Of a stretch of 34,913 nt of DNA, positions 1-7,861 are shown one piece after another. The translations under genes were made by a program, and so were the position numbers. Numbering within the stretch: position 1 is the first letter of the stretch; every line of letters starts with the position of its first letter. The stretch covers positions 1 to 34,913 of the forward strand of contig DASRIC010000086.1 in assembly GCA_035650215.1 (NCBI GenBank). Direction: 5' to 3'. This DNA is from JACVRW01 sp035650215 (GTDB lineage Bacteria > Actinomycetota > Thermoleophilia > Solirubrobacterales > Thermoleophilaceae). The notes under the pieces were generated by a model. That model was not told where the DNA came from. It was given only the letters and a program-made list of their open reading frames with translations, and did not search any database.

Positions 1-1899
1 GTCGTCATCGACTCGCAGGCGGCCCGCCGCGATCACATCGCCAAGAACCAGCCACCGCCCAGGCCTCCGCGGCGACGCGGCGGCCGCAGGCGACGCCCTC
101 TGCTTGAGGAGCCGCCCAAGGCACCCGAGGCGCCGGTCGAAGCACCCGCGATCACCGTCGCGTCAGGAGCCAGCGTCCGGGAGGTAGCTGAGACGCTCGG
201 TCTCTCCGCCGCCGAGGTGATCAAGGCACTGATGGAACAGGGTCAGATGGCCACCCTCACCCAGACCATCAGCGACGAGCAGGTCGAGGGAGTCGCCAAG
301 AAGTTCGATCGCAAGATCGACGTTGTGACCGCCGCCGAGGAGGAGGTGCAGGAGCCCGCCGTCGAGGACCAGGAAGGGGACCTGCAGCCGCGGCCGCCGG
401 TTGTGACCGTGATGGGGCATGTCGACCACGGCAAGACCTCGCTTCTGGATTCGATCCGCGAGACCGAGGTGGCCGCGGGTGAGGCCGGCGGGATCACCCA
501 GCACATCGGCGCCTACCAGGTCCATCACGACGATCACACGATCACGTTCCTCGACACGCCGGGCCATGAGGCCTTCACGGCCATGCGCGCCCGCGGCGCG
601 AAGGTCACCGACATCGCGGTGATCGTGGTGGCGGCGGACGACGGCGTGATGCCGCAGACCGTCGAGGCGATCGACCACGCCAAGGCGGCGGGCGTGCCGG
701 TGATGGTGGCCGTGAACAAGATCGACAAGGAGGGCGCGGACCCGAACCGGGTGCGCGGCGAGCTGGCCCAGCAGGGCCTGACGCCGGCCGACTGGGGCGG
801 CGACACGGAGTTCGTGGACGTATCCGCCAAGACCCGGCAGAACCTGGAGGACCTGCTCGAGACGCTCGTCACGCTGGCGGAGATCCAAGAGCTGAAGGCC
901 AACCCCGACGCCGAGGCGTCCGGCTTCGTGATCGAGTCGAGGCTCGACCCCGGCCGGGGCCCCGTGGTGTCGCTGCTCATAGGCCGCGGCCGCATGAAGG
1001 TCGGCGACTCGCTCTTTGCCGGCGAGAGCTGGGGCCGGGTGCGCGCGATGCACGACTATCGCGGCCAGCGCCTCGAGGAGGCCCTGCCCGGCATGCCTGT
1101 CGAGATCCTCGGCTTCGACGGAGTGCCCGACGCCGGCGAGCAGTTCCGCGTGGTGGACAACGACCGCGAGGCCAAGCGGGTCTCGAACGAGCGGGCGATC
1201 CGCGTGAAGCAGGAGGCGCTCGCCCGCCAGGCCGGCCGCCGCGTGTCGCTCGAGGACGTACTGGCGCGCGCCGAGCGCGGCGACAAGGAGCTCAACCTCG
1301 TGCTCAAGGCCGACGTGGCCGGCTCGCTGGAGGCGCTGGCGGACGAGATCGTGCGCCTCCCGCAGGACAAGGTCCAGGTAAACATCATCCGCGAGGGCGT
1401 GGGCGGGATCGCCGAGTCCGACGTGATGCTGGCCTCGGCCTCCGACGGGGTGGTCATCGGCTTCAACGTCCGTCCGGTGGCGGGCGCCGCCCAGGTGGCC
1501 GACCAGGAGGGCGTCGAGATCCGCACCTACTCGGTGATCTACAAGATCGTCGAGGACTTGCGCGACGCGATGGAGGGCCTGCTCGAGGCCGTGGAGGTGG
1601 AGGAGAGCCTCGCCACGGTTGAGGTGCGCGCCACCTTCAAGGCCTCGCGCGTCGGCACGATCGCCGGCTCCTATGTCACGGATGGCACGGTTCGCCGCGG
1701 CGCCCGCTGCCGCCTCGTGCGCGACGGCACCGTGATCTACGACGGGCGGATCGGATCGCTGCGGCGCTTCAAGGACGACGTCCGAGAGGTCACCCAGGGC
1801 ATGGAGTGCGGCATCGTCCTCGAGAACTACCCCGACGTGAAGGAGGGCGACGTGATCGAGGTCTACGAGACGAAGAAGGTGGAGCAGACCCTGGCCTGA
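1..1899 (+). CDS. infB: Translation initiation factor IF-2 (5'-truncated by window edge)
   Basis: IF-2 is the GTPase that brings initiator fMet-tRNA to the 30S subunit and promotes subunit joining. The frame is open from base 1, giving 632 residues without the real start. In order: a basic Pro/Arg linker (residues 13-35), an IF2-N domain (about 50-105), then the G domain with GHVDHGKT (139-146), DTPGHEAF, NKID and a SAK motif, followed by IF2 domains II to IV. The C-terminus ends in the usual VEQTL-like tail. The missing N-terminus is probably a long low-complexity region as in other actinobacteria. It is followed 11 bases later by ylxP, as in many nusA-infB operons. Identification is certain; only the start is unknown. 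Confidence 0.98.
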   Translation, partial: VVIDSQAARRDHIAKNQPPPRPPRRRGGRRRRPLLEEPPKAPEAPVEAPAITVASGASVREVAETLGLSAAEVIKALMEQGQMATLTQTISDEQVEGVAKKFDRKIDVVTAAEEEVQEPAVEDQEGDLQPRPPVVTVMGHVDHGKTSLLDSIRETEVAAGEAGGITQHIGAYQVHHDDHTITFLDTPGHEAFTAMRARGAKVTDIAVIVVAADDGVMPQTVEAIDHAKAAGVPVMVAVNKIDKEGADPNRVRGELAQQGLTPADWGGDTEFVDVSAKTRQNLEDLLETLVTLAEIQELKANPDAEASGFVIESRLDPGRGPVVSLLIGRGRMKVGDSLFAGESWGRVRAMHDYRGQRLEEALPGMPVEILGFDGVPDAGEQFRVVDNDREAKRVSNERAIRVKQEALARQAGRRVSLEDVLARAERGDKELNLVLKADVAGSLEALADEIVRLPQDKVQVNIIREGVGGIAESDVMLASASDGVVIGFNVRPVAGAAQVADQEGVEIRTYSVIYKIVEDLRDAMEGLLEAVEVEESLATVEVRATFKASRVGTIAGSYVTDGTVRRGARCRLVRDGTVIYDGRIGSLRRFKDDVREVTQGMECGIVLENYPDVKEGDVIEVYETKKVEQTLA

Positions 1900-1910
1900 T
1901 CACGCGCGCC

Positions 1911-2210
1911 GTGAGCTTTGTCTGCCTCCTCGAGATCCACCTTCACCTTCCCGACAACGGCAGCCTGAAGGGCAAGCGCAAGGAGCTCAGCTCGCTCAAG
2001 GCCCAGCTCCAGCGCCGCTTCGGGGCCGCGGTGGCGGAGACCGACCATCACGAGCTGTGGCAGCGCGCGACCATCACCGCCGCGCTGGTGGGCCGGGAGG
2101 CCGGTCCGCTGCGCGACAGGGCGGCCGCCGTGGACCGCTACGTGACGGGGATGTTTCCCGATGGCGCGCGGGTGGAATGTCAAATGGTGTCAAGGAAAGA
2201 CCTTCTCTAG
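1911..2210 (+). CDS. ylxP: DUF503 family protein (YlxP-like)
   Basis: A 99-residue protein of the DUF503/YlxP family, normally found between infB and rbfA and thought to take part in ribosome maturation; its exact role is not settled. Visible family signs are the N-terminal strand with SLKGKRKELSSLKAQLQRRF, then AVAETDHHELWQRATITAALVG, matching the family pattern of basic helix, Asp-His and Leu-Trp-Gln-Arg. I chose GTG at 1911, 11 bases after the infB stop, because the open frame upstream of it is only antisense-free overlap with infB and the family starts with a strand like VSFVCLLEIHL. It ends one base before the rbfA start, so it is clearly in the same operon. Confidence 0.9.
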   Translation: MSFVCLLEIHLHLPDNGSLKGKRKELSSLKAQLQRRFGAAVAETDHHELWQRATITAALVGREAGPLRDRAAAVDRYVTGMFPDGARVECQMVSRKDLL

Positions 2211-2211
2211 G

Positions 2212-2550
2212 ATGAGCGACCGCATGCGCCGGGTGAACGAGGCGGTCCGCGAGGTCGTCTCAGGACGAATCGCCGGAGGCCTGGGAGACCCGCGCATAGG
2301 ATTTGTGACCGTGACTGCCGTCGAAACAAGCCCCGACCTGCGCCATGCTCGCGTGTTCGTGAGCGTGCTCGGAGGCGACGAGGAACGGGCCGAGACGCTC
2401 GCCGGACTCGGCTCCGCCCACGGGGTGATGCAGCAGGATCTGGCGCGCGAGCTACGCATGAAGCGCACACCCACTCTTCAGTTTGTCCTGGACGAGTCGA
2501 TTGACAGGGGTATGCGCATCACGGAGCTCCTCGAGGACGACCAGGCGTGA
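2212..2550 (+). CDS. rbfA: Ribosome-binding factor A
   Basis: RbfA is a small KH-fold protein needed for late 30S maturation and 16S 5'-end processing. The 112-residue product starts MSDRMRRVNEAVREVVSG, has the typical DPRIGFVTVTAVETSPDLRHARVFVSVLG core, and ends with the LQFVLDESIDRGMRITELL helix, all standard for the family. The ATG at 2212 lies directly after the ylxP stop; an in-frame upstream ATG at 2161 would add a poor-fitting tail overlapping ylxP and was not used. A purine-rich AAGGAAAG lies upstream at some distance. It overlaps nrnA by 4 bases (GTGA), pointing to translational coupling. Confidence 0.95.
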   Translation: MSDRMRRVNEAVREVVSGRIAGGLGDPRIGFVTVTAVETSPDLRHARVFVSVLGGDEERAETLAGLGSAHGVMQQDLARELRMKRTPTLQFVLDESIDRGMRITELLEDDQA

Positions 2551-3533
2551 CCCTCCTGACTCAGCAGGACCAGGCGCTGGCCGAGCTCCGCCAGGCCGAC
2601 AAGCTGCTCCTCACAACCCACGAGAACCCCGACGGGGACGCTCTCGGCTCGCTGCTCTCGATGCACTGGATCCTCGAGCAGCTCGGCAAGGACTCGGTGA
2701 TGTTCATGTCGCCCGACGAGTTCCCGCTGCCGTGGGAGTACCGCGCCTTCCGGTTCGACGGGCTGATGGGGTCCCCGCCCGCCGACGTCGCTGAGCGCAC
2801 GATCGTGTTCCTCGACTGCGGGAACATCGACCGCATGCCCGTCGACTTCCTCCAGGAGGACGGGCTGCACATCCTCAACATCGACCATCACCACGACAAC
2901 ACCCGCTTCGGGACCGTGAACCTCGTGGTGCCCGAGGCGTCCTGCACCGCAGAGATCGTCTGGCGGCTCGCCAAGGAGCTGGGCGCCGAGATCACGCCGC
3001 CGGTTGCGGACGCGCTCTATACGGGGCTGGTCACCGACACGGGCAAGTTCATGTACGAGAACACCTCGCCCGAGGCGCACCGGATGGCGGCCGAGCTGAT
3101 CGAGACCGGGGTGGAGCCGCACCAGGTCTACCGTCGTCTCTACGAGGACCTGCCCTTCCGCCGCCTCGTGCTCCTCCAGCGCGCGCTCGCGAGCGTCGAG
3201 CGCCACGACGACGGCGCGCTCACGATCGCCCACCTCACGCGCGACGATTACCAGGAGACCGGCGCGCTCGAGACGGACTCCGAGGGGGTGGTCGACCACA
3301 TGCGCGCCGTGGAGGGCACGCGGGTGGCCGGCCTGGTGCGCGAGCTGCTCGGCGCCGATCGCGAGGGCATGCGCAAGGTGAGCCTGCGGGCCACCGACGG
3401 CACGGTGGACGTGTCCCGCATCGCACGCGAGTTCGGGGGCGGCGGGCATCCCCAGGCGGCCGGCTTCTCGACCGCCGTGCCCTATGGCCAGCTGGTGGAG
3501 CGGCTGCGCGACCTCGTGGCGCAGCAGCTCTAG
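2547..3533 (+). CDS. nrnA: DHH-family bifunctional oligoribonuclease / pAp phosphatase
   Basis: NrnA-type DHH-DHHA1 phosphoesterase of 328 residues that degrades short RNA oligomers (nanoRNA) and 3'-phosphoadenosine 5'-phosphate; some relatives act on linear cyclic-dinucleotide products. Metal-binding motifs are HENPDGDALGS (25-35), the LDCGN Asp at 90, DHHHDN (113-118) and the VTDTGKF Asp at 164; the DHHA1 substrate-binding motif GGGGHPQAAGF is at 297-307. Length matches the family. It starts with GTG overlapping the rbfA stop by 4 bases. The rbfA-nrnA-truB-ribF order is common in Gram-positive bacteria. With an intact GGDEF-EAL enzyme nearby, a role in clearing pGpG is possible but is inference. 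Confidence 0.95.
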   Translation: MTLLTQQDQALAELRQADKLLLTTHENPDGDALGSLLSMHWILEQLGKDSVMFMSPDEFPLPWEYRAFRFDGLMGSPPADVAERTIVFLDCGNIDRMPVDFLQEDGLHILNIDHHHDNTRFGTVNLVVPEASCTAEIVWRLAKELGAEITPPVADALYTGLVTDTGKFMYENTSPEAHRMAAELIETGVEPHQVYRRLYEDLPFRRLVLLQRALASVERHDDGALTIAHLTRDDYQETGALETDSEGVVDHMRAVEGTRVAGLVRELLGADREGMRKVSLRATDGTVDVSRIAREFGGGGHPQAAGFSTAVPYGQLVERLRDLVAQQL

Positions 3534-3543
3534 CGGGGCCCGG

Positions 3544-4347
3544 GTGGAGGCCGGCTCCGGCGTCCTCCTCCAGGCCAAGCCGGCCGGGGTGACCTCGCAC
3601 GACGTGGTGGCCGGCGTGCGCCGGTCGCTGCCGCGCGGCACGAAGGTGGGGCATGCCGGCACGCTCGACCCGTTCGCCACCGGCCTGCTGCTCGTGCTGG
3701 TCGGGCGCGCCACCCGCGCGCAGCGTTTCCTGATGGGTCTGCCGAAGACCTACCGCGTGGTCGCTCGGCTCGGCTGGAGCTCCGACACCGGCGACCGCGA
3801 CGGCCGCCTCGAGCACACCGGCCGGCTGCCCGAGCGGCTCGCGATCGCCGAGGGCGAGCAGCTCCAGGTGCCGCCGGCCTACTCGGCTGTGAAGGTCGGC
3901 GGGCGCCGCGCCTACGAGCTGGCGCGCGCCGGCGAGGCGGCCGAGCTCGCCCCGCGCCCGGTGACCGTCTACCGCGCCCAGCTGCTCTGGCACGAGGGAG
4001 AGCGCGCGGCTTTCGAGGTCGAGTGCTCGGCGGGGACCTATGTCCGCGCGCTCGTAGCCGGCCTCGGGGACGCCTACTGCGAAGAGCTCGAGCGGACGGC
4101 GATCGGCCCCTTCGAGCTGGCCGACGCCGACCCGGAGCGGCTGCTGCCGCTGGCGGAGGCGCTCGCGTTCCTGCCCGAGCGGGCGCTGGCGGGGGACGAG
4201 GCGCGCGCCGTACGGCACGGCCGGCGGCTTCCCGGCGCCGGCGAGGACGCCCCCCACCTGCGGCTCACCCACGGCGGCGAGCTGCTCGCGATCGCGGAGC
4301 CGAGGGATGGGGAGCTCCAGCCCGTCGTAGTGTTCGCCCCGGCATGA
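3544..4347 (+). CDS. truB: tRNA pseudouridine(55) synthase
   Basis: TruB converts U55 of the tRNA T-loop to pseudouridine. The 267-residue product shows the family N-terminus (LLQAKPAGVTSHDVV), the catalytic motif GHAGTLDPFATGLL with the nucleophile Asp at residue 42, the KTYRV strand near 69-73, the PPAYSAVKVGGRRAYELAR stretch, and ECSAGTYVRAL. The chosen GTG at 3544 lies 10 bases after the nrnA stop. Opening the frame further upstream only reads into nrnA in the wrong frame. It overlaps ribF by 4 bases (ATGA). The C-terminal domain is short, as usual in actinobacteria. Confidence 0.97.
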   Translation: MEAGSGVLLQAKPAGVTSHDVVAGVRRSLPRGTKVGHAGTLDPFATGLLLVLVGRATRAQRFLMGLPKTYRVVARLGWSSDTGDRDGRLEHTGRLPERLAIAEGEQLQVPPAYSAVKVGGRRAYELARAGEAAELAPRPVTVYRAQLLWHEGERAAFEVECSAGTYVRALVAGLGDAYCEELERTAIGPFELADADPERLLPLAEALAFLPERALAGDEARAVRHGRRLPGAGEDAPHLRLTHGGELLAIAEPRDGELQPVVVFAPA

Positions 4348-5273
4348 AGGTGATCTCGCTTCCAGACGTCGAGCCGGGGTCCGGGCCTCGCGACGTGGCG
4401 ATCGGGACGTTCGACGGCGTTCACCGCGGGCACCGCGCCGTGATCGAGGGCGCCGGCACGGTGCTCACGTTCGACCCGCACCCGCTCTCGGTGATCCGCC
4501 CCGAGGCCACGCCCAAGCTGATCAGCCCGTTCTCGATCAAGCGCGACCTGATCGCGGCCCTCGGCGTCGGCGAGCTCGTGGTCATCCCCTTCGACGGCCG
4601 CTTCTCCGAGCAGAGCGCCGACGAGTTCGTCGAGGACGTGCTGATCCGCCGCCTCGGCGCCACGCGCGTGTCGGTGGGGGAGAACTTCCGCTTCGGCAGG
4701 GGAGCGAAGGGCACGGCCGAGCTGCTCGCGTCGGTGCCGGAGTTCGAGACGAACGTCGAACGGCTCGTGGAGGTCGAGGGGGAGACGATCTCCTCGAGCC
4801 ACATCCGGGGCCTGGTGGCGGCGGGCGAGGTGCGGGAGGCGGCCGAGTTCCTCGGCGGCCCGTTCCTGTTCGAGGGCGAGGTCGCGCACGGGGACAAGCG
4901 CGGCCACGAGCTCGGGATGCCCACCGCCAACCTCGTGCCCGACGACGCCTACGTGTGCCCGAGCCACGGCGTGTACGCGGCATGGGCGCAGCTGCGCGGC
5001 GGCGACACGGCGGGCGGCTCGGGCTGGCCGGCGGCCGTGAACGTGGGCGTTCGGCCCACCTTCGTGACCGGCCGTGGGCTGCTCGTGGAGGCCCACCTGA
5101 TCGGCTTCGACGCGGACATCTACGGCGACACGCTGCGCATCGCGTTTCTCGAGCGCCTGCGCGGGGAAGAGCGCTTCGATTCCGTCGACGAGCTCGTCGA
5201 GCAGATGCGCGCGGACGTCGCGCAAACGGGCAAGTTGGCGGGGTCCAGCCTGCTACGGTTTCGCGTCCCATGA
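4344..5273 (+). CDS. ribF: Bifunctional riboflavin kinase / FAD synthetase
   Basis: RibF phosphorylates riboflavin to FMN and adenylates FMN to FAD. The 309-residue protein has the N-terminal nucleotidyltransferase domain with GTFDGVHRGH (21-30), FDPHP (43-47) and ISSSHIR (149-155), then the flavokinase domain with HGDKRGHELGMPTANL (182-197) and a VNVGVRPTF-type motif. The ATG at 4344 overlaps the truB stop, and its own TGA overlaps the rpsO ATG; both are 4-base overlaps, so the genes are probably coupled. The FMN/FAD made here would serve flavoproteins such as the NMO-like enzyme in the same window, but no specific link is shown. Confidence 0.97.
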   Translation: MKVISLPDVEPGSGPRDVAIGTFDGVHRGHRAVIEGAGTVLTFDPHPLSVIRPEATPKLISPFSIKRDLIAALGVGELVVIPFDGRFSEQSADEFVEDVLIRRLGATRVSVGENFRFGRGAKGTAELLASVPEFETNVERLVEVEGETISSSHIRGLVAAGEVREAAEFLGGPFLFEGEVAHGDKRGHELGMPTANLVPDDAYVCPSHGVYAAWAQLRGGDTAGGSGWPAAVNVGVRPTFVTGRGLLVEAHLIGFDADIYGDTLRIAFLERLRGEERFDSVDELVEQMRADVAQTGKLAGSSLLRFRVP

Positions 5274-5539
5274 GCCTCACAGCGGAGAGGAAGCGCGAGA
5301 TCGTCGCCAAGCACGGGCGTGCTGACGGCGACACCGGCTCGACTGAGGTCCAGGTCGCGCTGCTCACCGCACGGATCAACGAGCTCACCGAGCACCTGCG
5401 CGAGCACAAGAAGGACCACCACTCGCGTCGCGGCCTCTTGATGCTGGTAGGCAAGCGCCGCCGGCTCCTCAAGTACCTCCAGAGCTCCGACATCGACCGC
5501 TACCGCGCACTGATCCAGGAGCTCGGCCTCCGCCGATGA
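5270..5539 (+). CDS. rpsO: 30S ribosomal protein S15
   Basis: S15 binds 16S rRNA early in assembly of the 30S platform. The 89-residue length and the conserved DTGSTEVQVALLTARINELT and HHSRRGLLMLVGKRRRLLKYL segments are diagnostic. The start overlaps the ribF stop (ATGA). There is no clear Shine-Dalgarno sequence, but a TACGGT hexamer sits at 5254-5259, 10 bases before the ATG, so some transcripts could start very near the ATG in addition to read-through from ribF. It is followed by a peroxiredoxin with a 4-base overlap, not directly by pnp as in most bacteria. Confidence 0.98.
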   Translation: MSLTAERKREIVAKHGRADGDTGSTEVQVALLTARINELTEHLREHKKDHHSRRGLLMLVGKRRRLLKYLQSSDIDRYRALIQELGLRR

Positions 5540-5997
5540 TCGAGCCCGGCTCTGCGGCGCCGGACTTCACGCTCCCAGACCAGGACGGCAAGCAGGTCGC
5601 GCTGGCGGATTTCCGCGGGCGAAGGGTGGTGCTCGTGTTCTATCCGTCCGACTTCAGCCCCGTCTGCACGGATCAGCTCAACCTCTATCAGGAGGTGCTG
5701 CCGCAGTTCGAGGAGCGCGGTGTGGCGCTGGTGGGGATCTCCGTCGACGGGGCGTTCAGCCACAAGGCCTTCCAGAAACAGCTGAACGTGACGATCCCGC
5801 TGCTCGCCGACTTCCATCCCAAGGGCGAGGTGGCGCGCGCCTACGGGCTCTACTCGGAGGAGTACGGCGTGGCCGGCCGCGGGCTCGTGCTGGTCGGTCC
5901 CGACGGCACGGTCGACTGGGCCTATCTCTCGCCGCCGCTCGAGGTGCCGGGGGCGAACCTCATCTTTGACGCACTGGACGAGCGCACCCCCGCCTGA
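5536..5997 (+). CDS. Peroxiredoxin (AhpC/TSA family, 1-Cys AhpE/Bcp-like)
   Basis: A 153-residue thioredoxin-fold peroxidase that would reduce hydrogen peroxide or organic peroxides in the cytosol. Visible features are APDFTLPDQDGKQVALADF, then FYPSDFSPVCTDQL with the peroxidatic Cys at residue 44 in an SPVC context (Ser replaces the usual Thr), and a later GLYSEEYGVAGRGLVLVGPDG segment. It contains only this one Cys, so there is no resolving Cys within the chain and it must use an outside thiol. The adjoining DsbA-like gene, which overlaps its 3' end, is a possible but unproven partner. It starts within the rpsO stop (ATGA overlap). Confidence 0.92.
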   Translation: MIEPGSAAPDFTLPDQDGKQVALADFRGRRVVLVFYPSDFSPVCTDQLNLYQEVLPQFEERGVALVGISVDGAFSHKAFQKQLNVTIPLLADFHPKGEVARAYGLYSEEYGVAGRGLVLVGPDGTVDWAYLSPPLEVPGANLIFDALDERTPA

Positions 5998-6469
5998 GCC
6001 GGGCGCGGACGACCACGTCCGCGGCGCCGGGCCCGTGGTGGTCGAGTACGCGGACCTCGAATGCCCCTACTGCGCGAAGGCGCACCTGATCCTGAAGGCG
6101 CTGCCGGTCACGCGGGTGTTCCGCCACTTCCCGGTCACCTCGAAGCACCCGCGGGCCCGGGTGCTGGCCGCCGCCGCGGAGGCGGCGGGGCTCCAGGGGC
6201 GCTTTTGGGAGATGCACGACTCGCTGCTCGAGGACCAGGGGCATCAGGACGATCCCCACCTCTGGCAGCGCGCCGAGGCGCTCGGGCTCGATCTCGAGCG
6301 CTTCGAGCGCGAGCGCCGTTCCGCGGGCGTGGCGGAGCGAGTCGAGCGCGACTTTCGCAGCGGCGTGAGGGCGGGGGTGACCACCACGCCGACGCAGTTC
6401 CTGGCCGGCGAGGCCCACCCAGGCGTGCCGGGCGCGAGCTTTCGCGCCGCGCTGCGTTCCGGCCCCTGA
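5966..6469 (+). CDS. DsbA/thioredoxin-like protein with CPYC active site
   Basis: A 167-residue thioredoxin-fold protein of the DsbA type. It has DDHVRG followed by VVVEYADLECPYCAKAH with the redox pair at Cys33 and Cys36, a helical insertion (about 60-135) and the cis-Pro loop TTTPTQFL with Pro142. The sequence resembles the DsbA-like domain found fused to NhaA antiporters in actinobacteria, but no antiporter is present here. No signal peptide is seen, so it is probably cytosolic. I chose TTG at 5966 because it keeps the DDHVRG lead-in; it overlaps the peroxiredoxin by 32 bases. GTG at 6035 is an alternative but would start in the first strand. It converges with the NMO-like gene with a 3-base gap. 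Confidence 0.85.
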   Translation: MTHWTSAPPPEPGADDHVRGAGPVVVEYADLECPYCAKAHLILKALPVTRVFRHFPVTSKHPRARVLAAAAEAAGLQGRFWEMHDSLLEDQGHQDDPHLWQRAEALGLDLERFERERRSAGVAERVERDFRSGVRAGVTTTPTQFLAGEAHPGVPGASFRAALRSGP

Positions 6470-6472
6470 ACG

Positions 6473-7429
6473 TCAGTGGCGCGTTCGAAGCGCTGCCTCG
6501 GCCTCGGCGACCAGCCGGGCCACGAGCTCGCCCGCCGGCGGTACGTCGTGCACGAGGGCGGCCGACTGCCCGGTGAAGGGCAGCACGTCGTGTCCCCGGT
6601 TGTCACGTACCTCGGCGAGGAATCGCGGCACCACGCTCGCCGAGTCCACCGACTCCGCGTCGGCCTCCAGCCGATCGGTCAGCGCTGTACGCAGCGCGCG
6701 CGGTGCGGGCGGGCGACCCGGTGGTAGCTCGAGCGTGAAAGCCGGCATCACCCGCTCGCTGTGGGCGACCTTGACCGCATCCGTGGCGTCGGCGCCCACG
6801 ATGCGGTCCTTCCACGTCTCGGCGATCCGCATCTCGCGCGTGGCGAGGAAGCGCGTACCGAGCATCGCGCCGTCGGCGCCCAGTACCAGCGCGGCGGCGA
6901 GCCCGCGCCCGTCGCCGATCCCGCCCGCCGCGAGCACCGGCACGTCGCCCGCGGCGTCGACCACCTGGGGCACGAGCACCATCGTGGCCACCCAGCCCGC
7001 GTTGCCCCCGGCCTCCCATCCTTGGGCGACGAGCACGTCGGCACCCGCATCGAGGGCGAGCTCGGCGCTGCGAAGGTCCCCCACCTGCTGGATCCACTTG
7101 GCGCCCACATCGTGAGCCCTTGCGATGTGCTCACGGGGCACGCCCATGTGGAACGAGATCGCCGCCGGAGCGGCGTGGAGGATCGCGTCGAAGACCTCCT
7201 CGTCGAATGGGCGCCCTGTGTGGTTGATCGCCACGGGGCGGTCGGTGCGCTCGGCGAGATCCGCCCACTGCTTGCGCAGTTCGCCGGCGTTGCGCACCGC
7301 GGTCCCGACGGATCCCAGCCCACCGGCGTTGCTCACCGCCGCGGCGAGCGCAACCTGCTCCCAGGGCCCGAACGGCGCCAACGCGATCGGGACTTCGATC
7401 CCCAACAACGAGCAGAACGGGGTGCGCAT
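6473..7429 (-). CDS. Nitronate monooxygenase-like FMN protein (NPD family)
   Basis: A 318-residue TIM-barrel flavoprotein of the nitronate monooxygenase / 2-nitropropane dioxygenase family. Visible features are an N-terminal LGIEVPIALAPFG strand, the SNAGGLGSVG turn (33-42), AQGWEAGGNAGW (135-146), the phosphate-binding GGIGDGRG (169-176) and GTRFLAT (191-197). The usual EAGGHxG motif of NMO and FabK relatives has Asn143 in place of the His, which matters for catalysis in characterised members, so the true reaction may differ. ATG at 7429 is preceded by a CATCGT hexamer 7 bases away rather than a Shine-Dalgarno. The gene sits on the strand opposite to the surrounding core operon, between rpsO and pnp, and looks like a later insertion. 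Confidence 0.9.
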   Translation of the reverse strand: MRTPFCSLLGIEVPIALAPFGPWEQVALAAAVSNAGGLGSVGTAVRNAGELRKQWADLAERTDRPVAINHTGRPFDEEVFDAILHAAPAAISFHMGVPREHIARAHDVGAKWIQQVGDLRSAELALDAGADVLVAQGWEAGGNAGWVATMVLVPQVVDAAGDVPVLAAGGIGDGRGLAAALVLGADGAMLGTRFLATREMRIAETWKDRIVGADATDAVKVAHSERVMPAFTLELPPGRPPAPRALRTALTDRLEADAESVDSASVVPRFLAEVRDNRGHDVLPFTGQSAALVHDVPPAGELVARLVAEAEAALRTRH

Positions 7430-7454
7430 CTACGACACGATGGCACCTGCGCGC

Positions 7455-7743
7455 TCAGGCCAGCGGCTCGGGCCGCCCGAGGTGGTAGCCCTGCGCGTAG
7501 TCGACGCCGGAGTCGCGCAGCAGGGTGGCTGCGCCGGCGCTCTCCACGCCCTCGGCCACGGTCCTCATCCCGAGGCCGCTCGCGATCGTGACGATCGATC
7601 CCACGAGTCGTCGAGGGCGAGCCCGCAGCCGAGCCGCTCGACCCGCCCGCGAAGGCGTGCACCTCCTCCATGCTGGCGGCGGGCGCGGTCTCGGTGATCT
7701 CGAACACGAGCTTGGACGGATCCGAGCCTGTCGGTTCGGCCAT
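7455..7743 (-). pseudogene. Decayed EAL-domain (c-di-GMP phosphodiesterase) fragment
   Basis: Three pieces of one EAL domain lie in order in different frames. From 7743 the reading is MAEPTGSDPSKLVFEITETA through VHAFA; a frame slip near 7646-7647 restores RVERLGCGLALDDS; after about 7604 a second slip leads to VGSIVTIASGLGMRTVAEG and on to VDYAQGYHLGRPEPLA and a stop at 7455. Between ALDD and VGSIV an intact EAL domain would carry the DDFG-to-LKID part, roughly 40-45 residues, which is missing. The N-terminal half with the EAL motif itself is also absent. The remnant is not a copy of the intact GGDEF-EAL gene at 12070-14178; its sequence is of a different subtype. Confidence 0.88.
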
Positions 7744-7786
7744 TCGTCGCTCGCCCTTAGCCGCCGGAGTCTCCCAGGGAGGCGGT

Positions 7787-7795
7787 TGCTAGCCT
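7787..7795 (+). promoter_or_regulatory. Candidate extended -10 promoter for pnp
   Basis: TGC followed directly by TAGCCT forms an extended -10 element about 66 bases before the pnp ATG. No good -35 is visible. This would make a leader of about 60 bases containing the hairpin at 7830-7848. Inference from motif only. Confidence 0.4.
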
Positions 7796-7829
7796 CCTCT
7801 GCGTTCCCAAACGGACGTAGAGAAGCCAT

Positions 7830-7848
7830 GCCGCCAACCGGAGGCGGC
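7830..7848 (+). promoter_or_regulatory. Hairpin just upstream of the pnp ribosome-binding site
   Basis: GCCGCC at 7830-7835 and GGCGGC at 7843-7848 form a perfect 6-bp stem with a 7-base loop, ending two bases before the AAAGGA Shine-Dalgarno. In enteric bacteria PNPase represses its own mRNA through a leader stem; whether this stem does so is inference. Confidence 0.4.
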
Positions 7849-7861
7849 TGAAAGGACGCAG

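Noticed and set aside
163..1053. Long open frame on the minus strand opposite infB (296 codons).
   Set aside because: It is antisense to a clear IF-2 gene, has His/Arg/Leu-rich composition typical of GC-rich shadows, and no domain.
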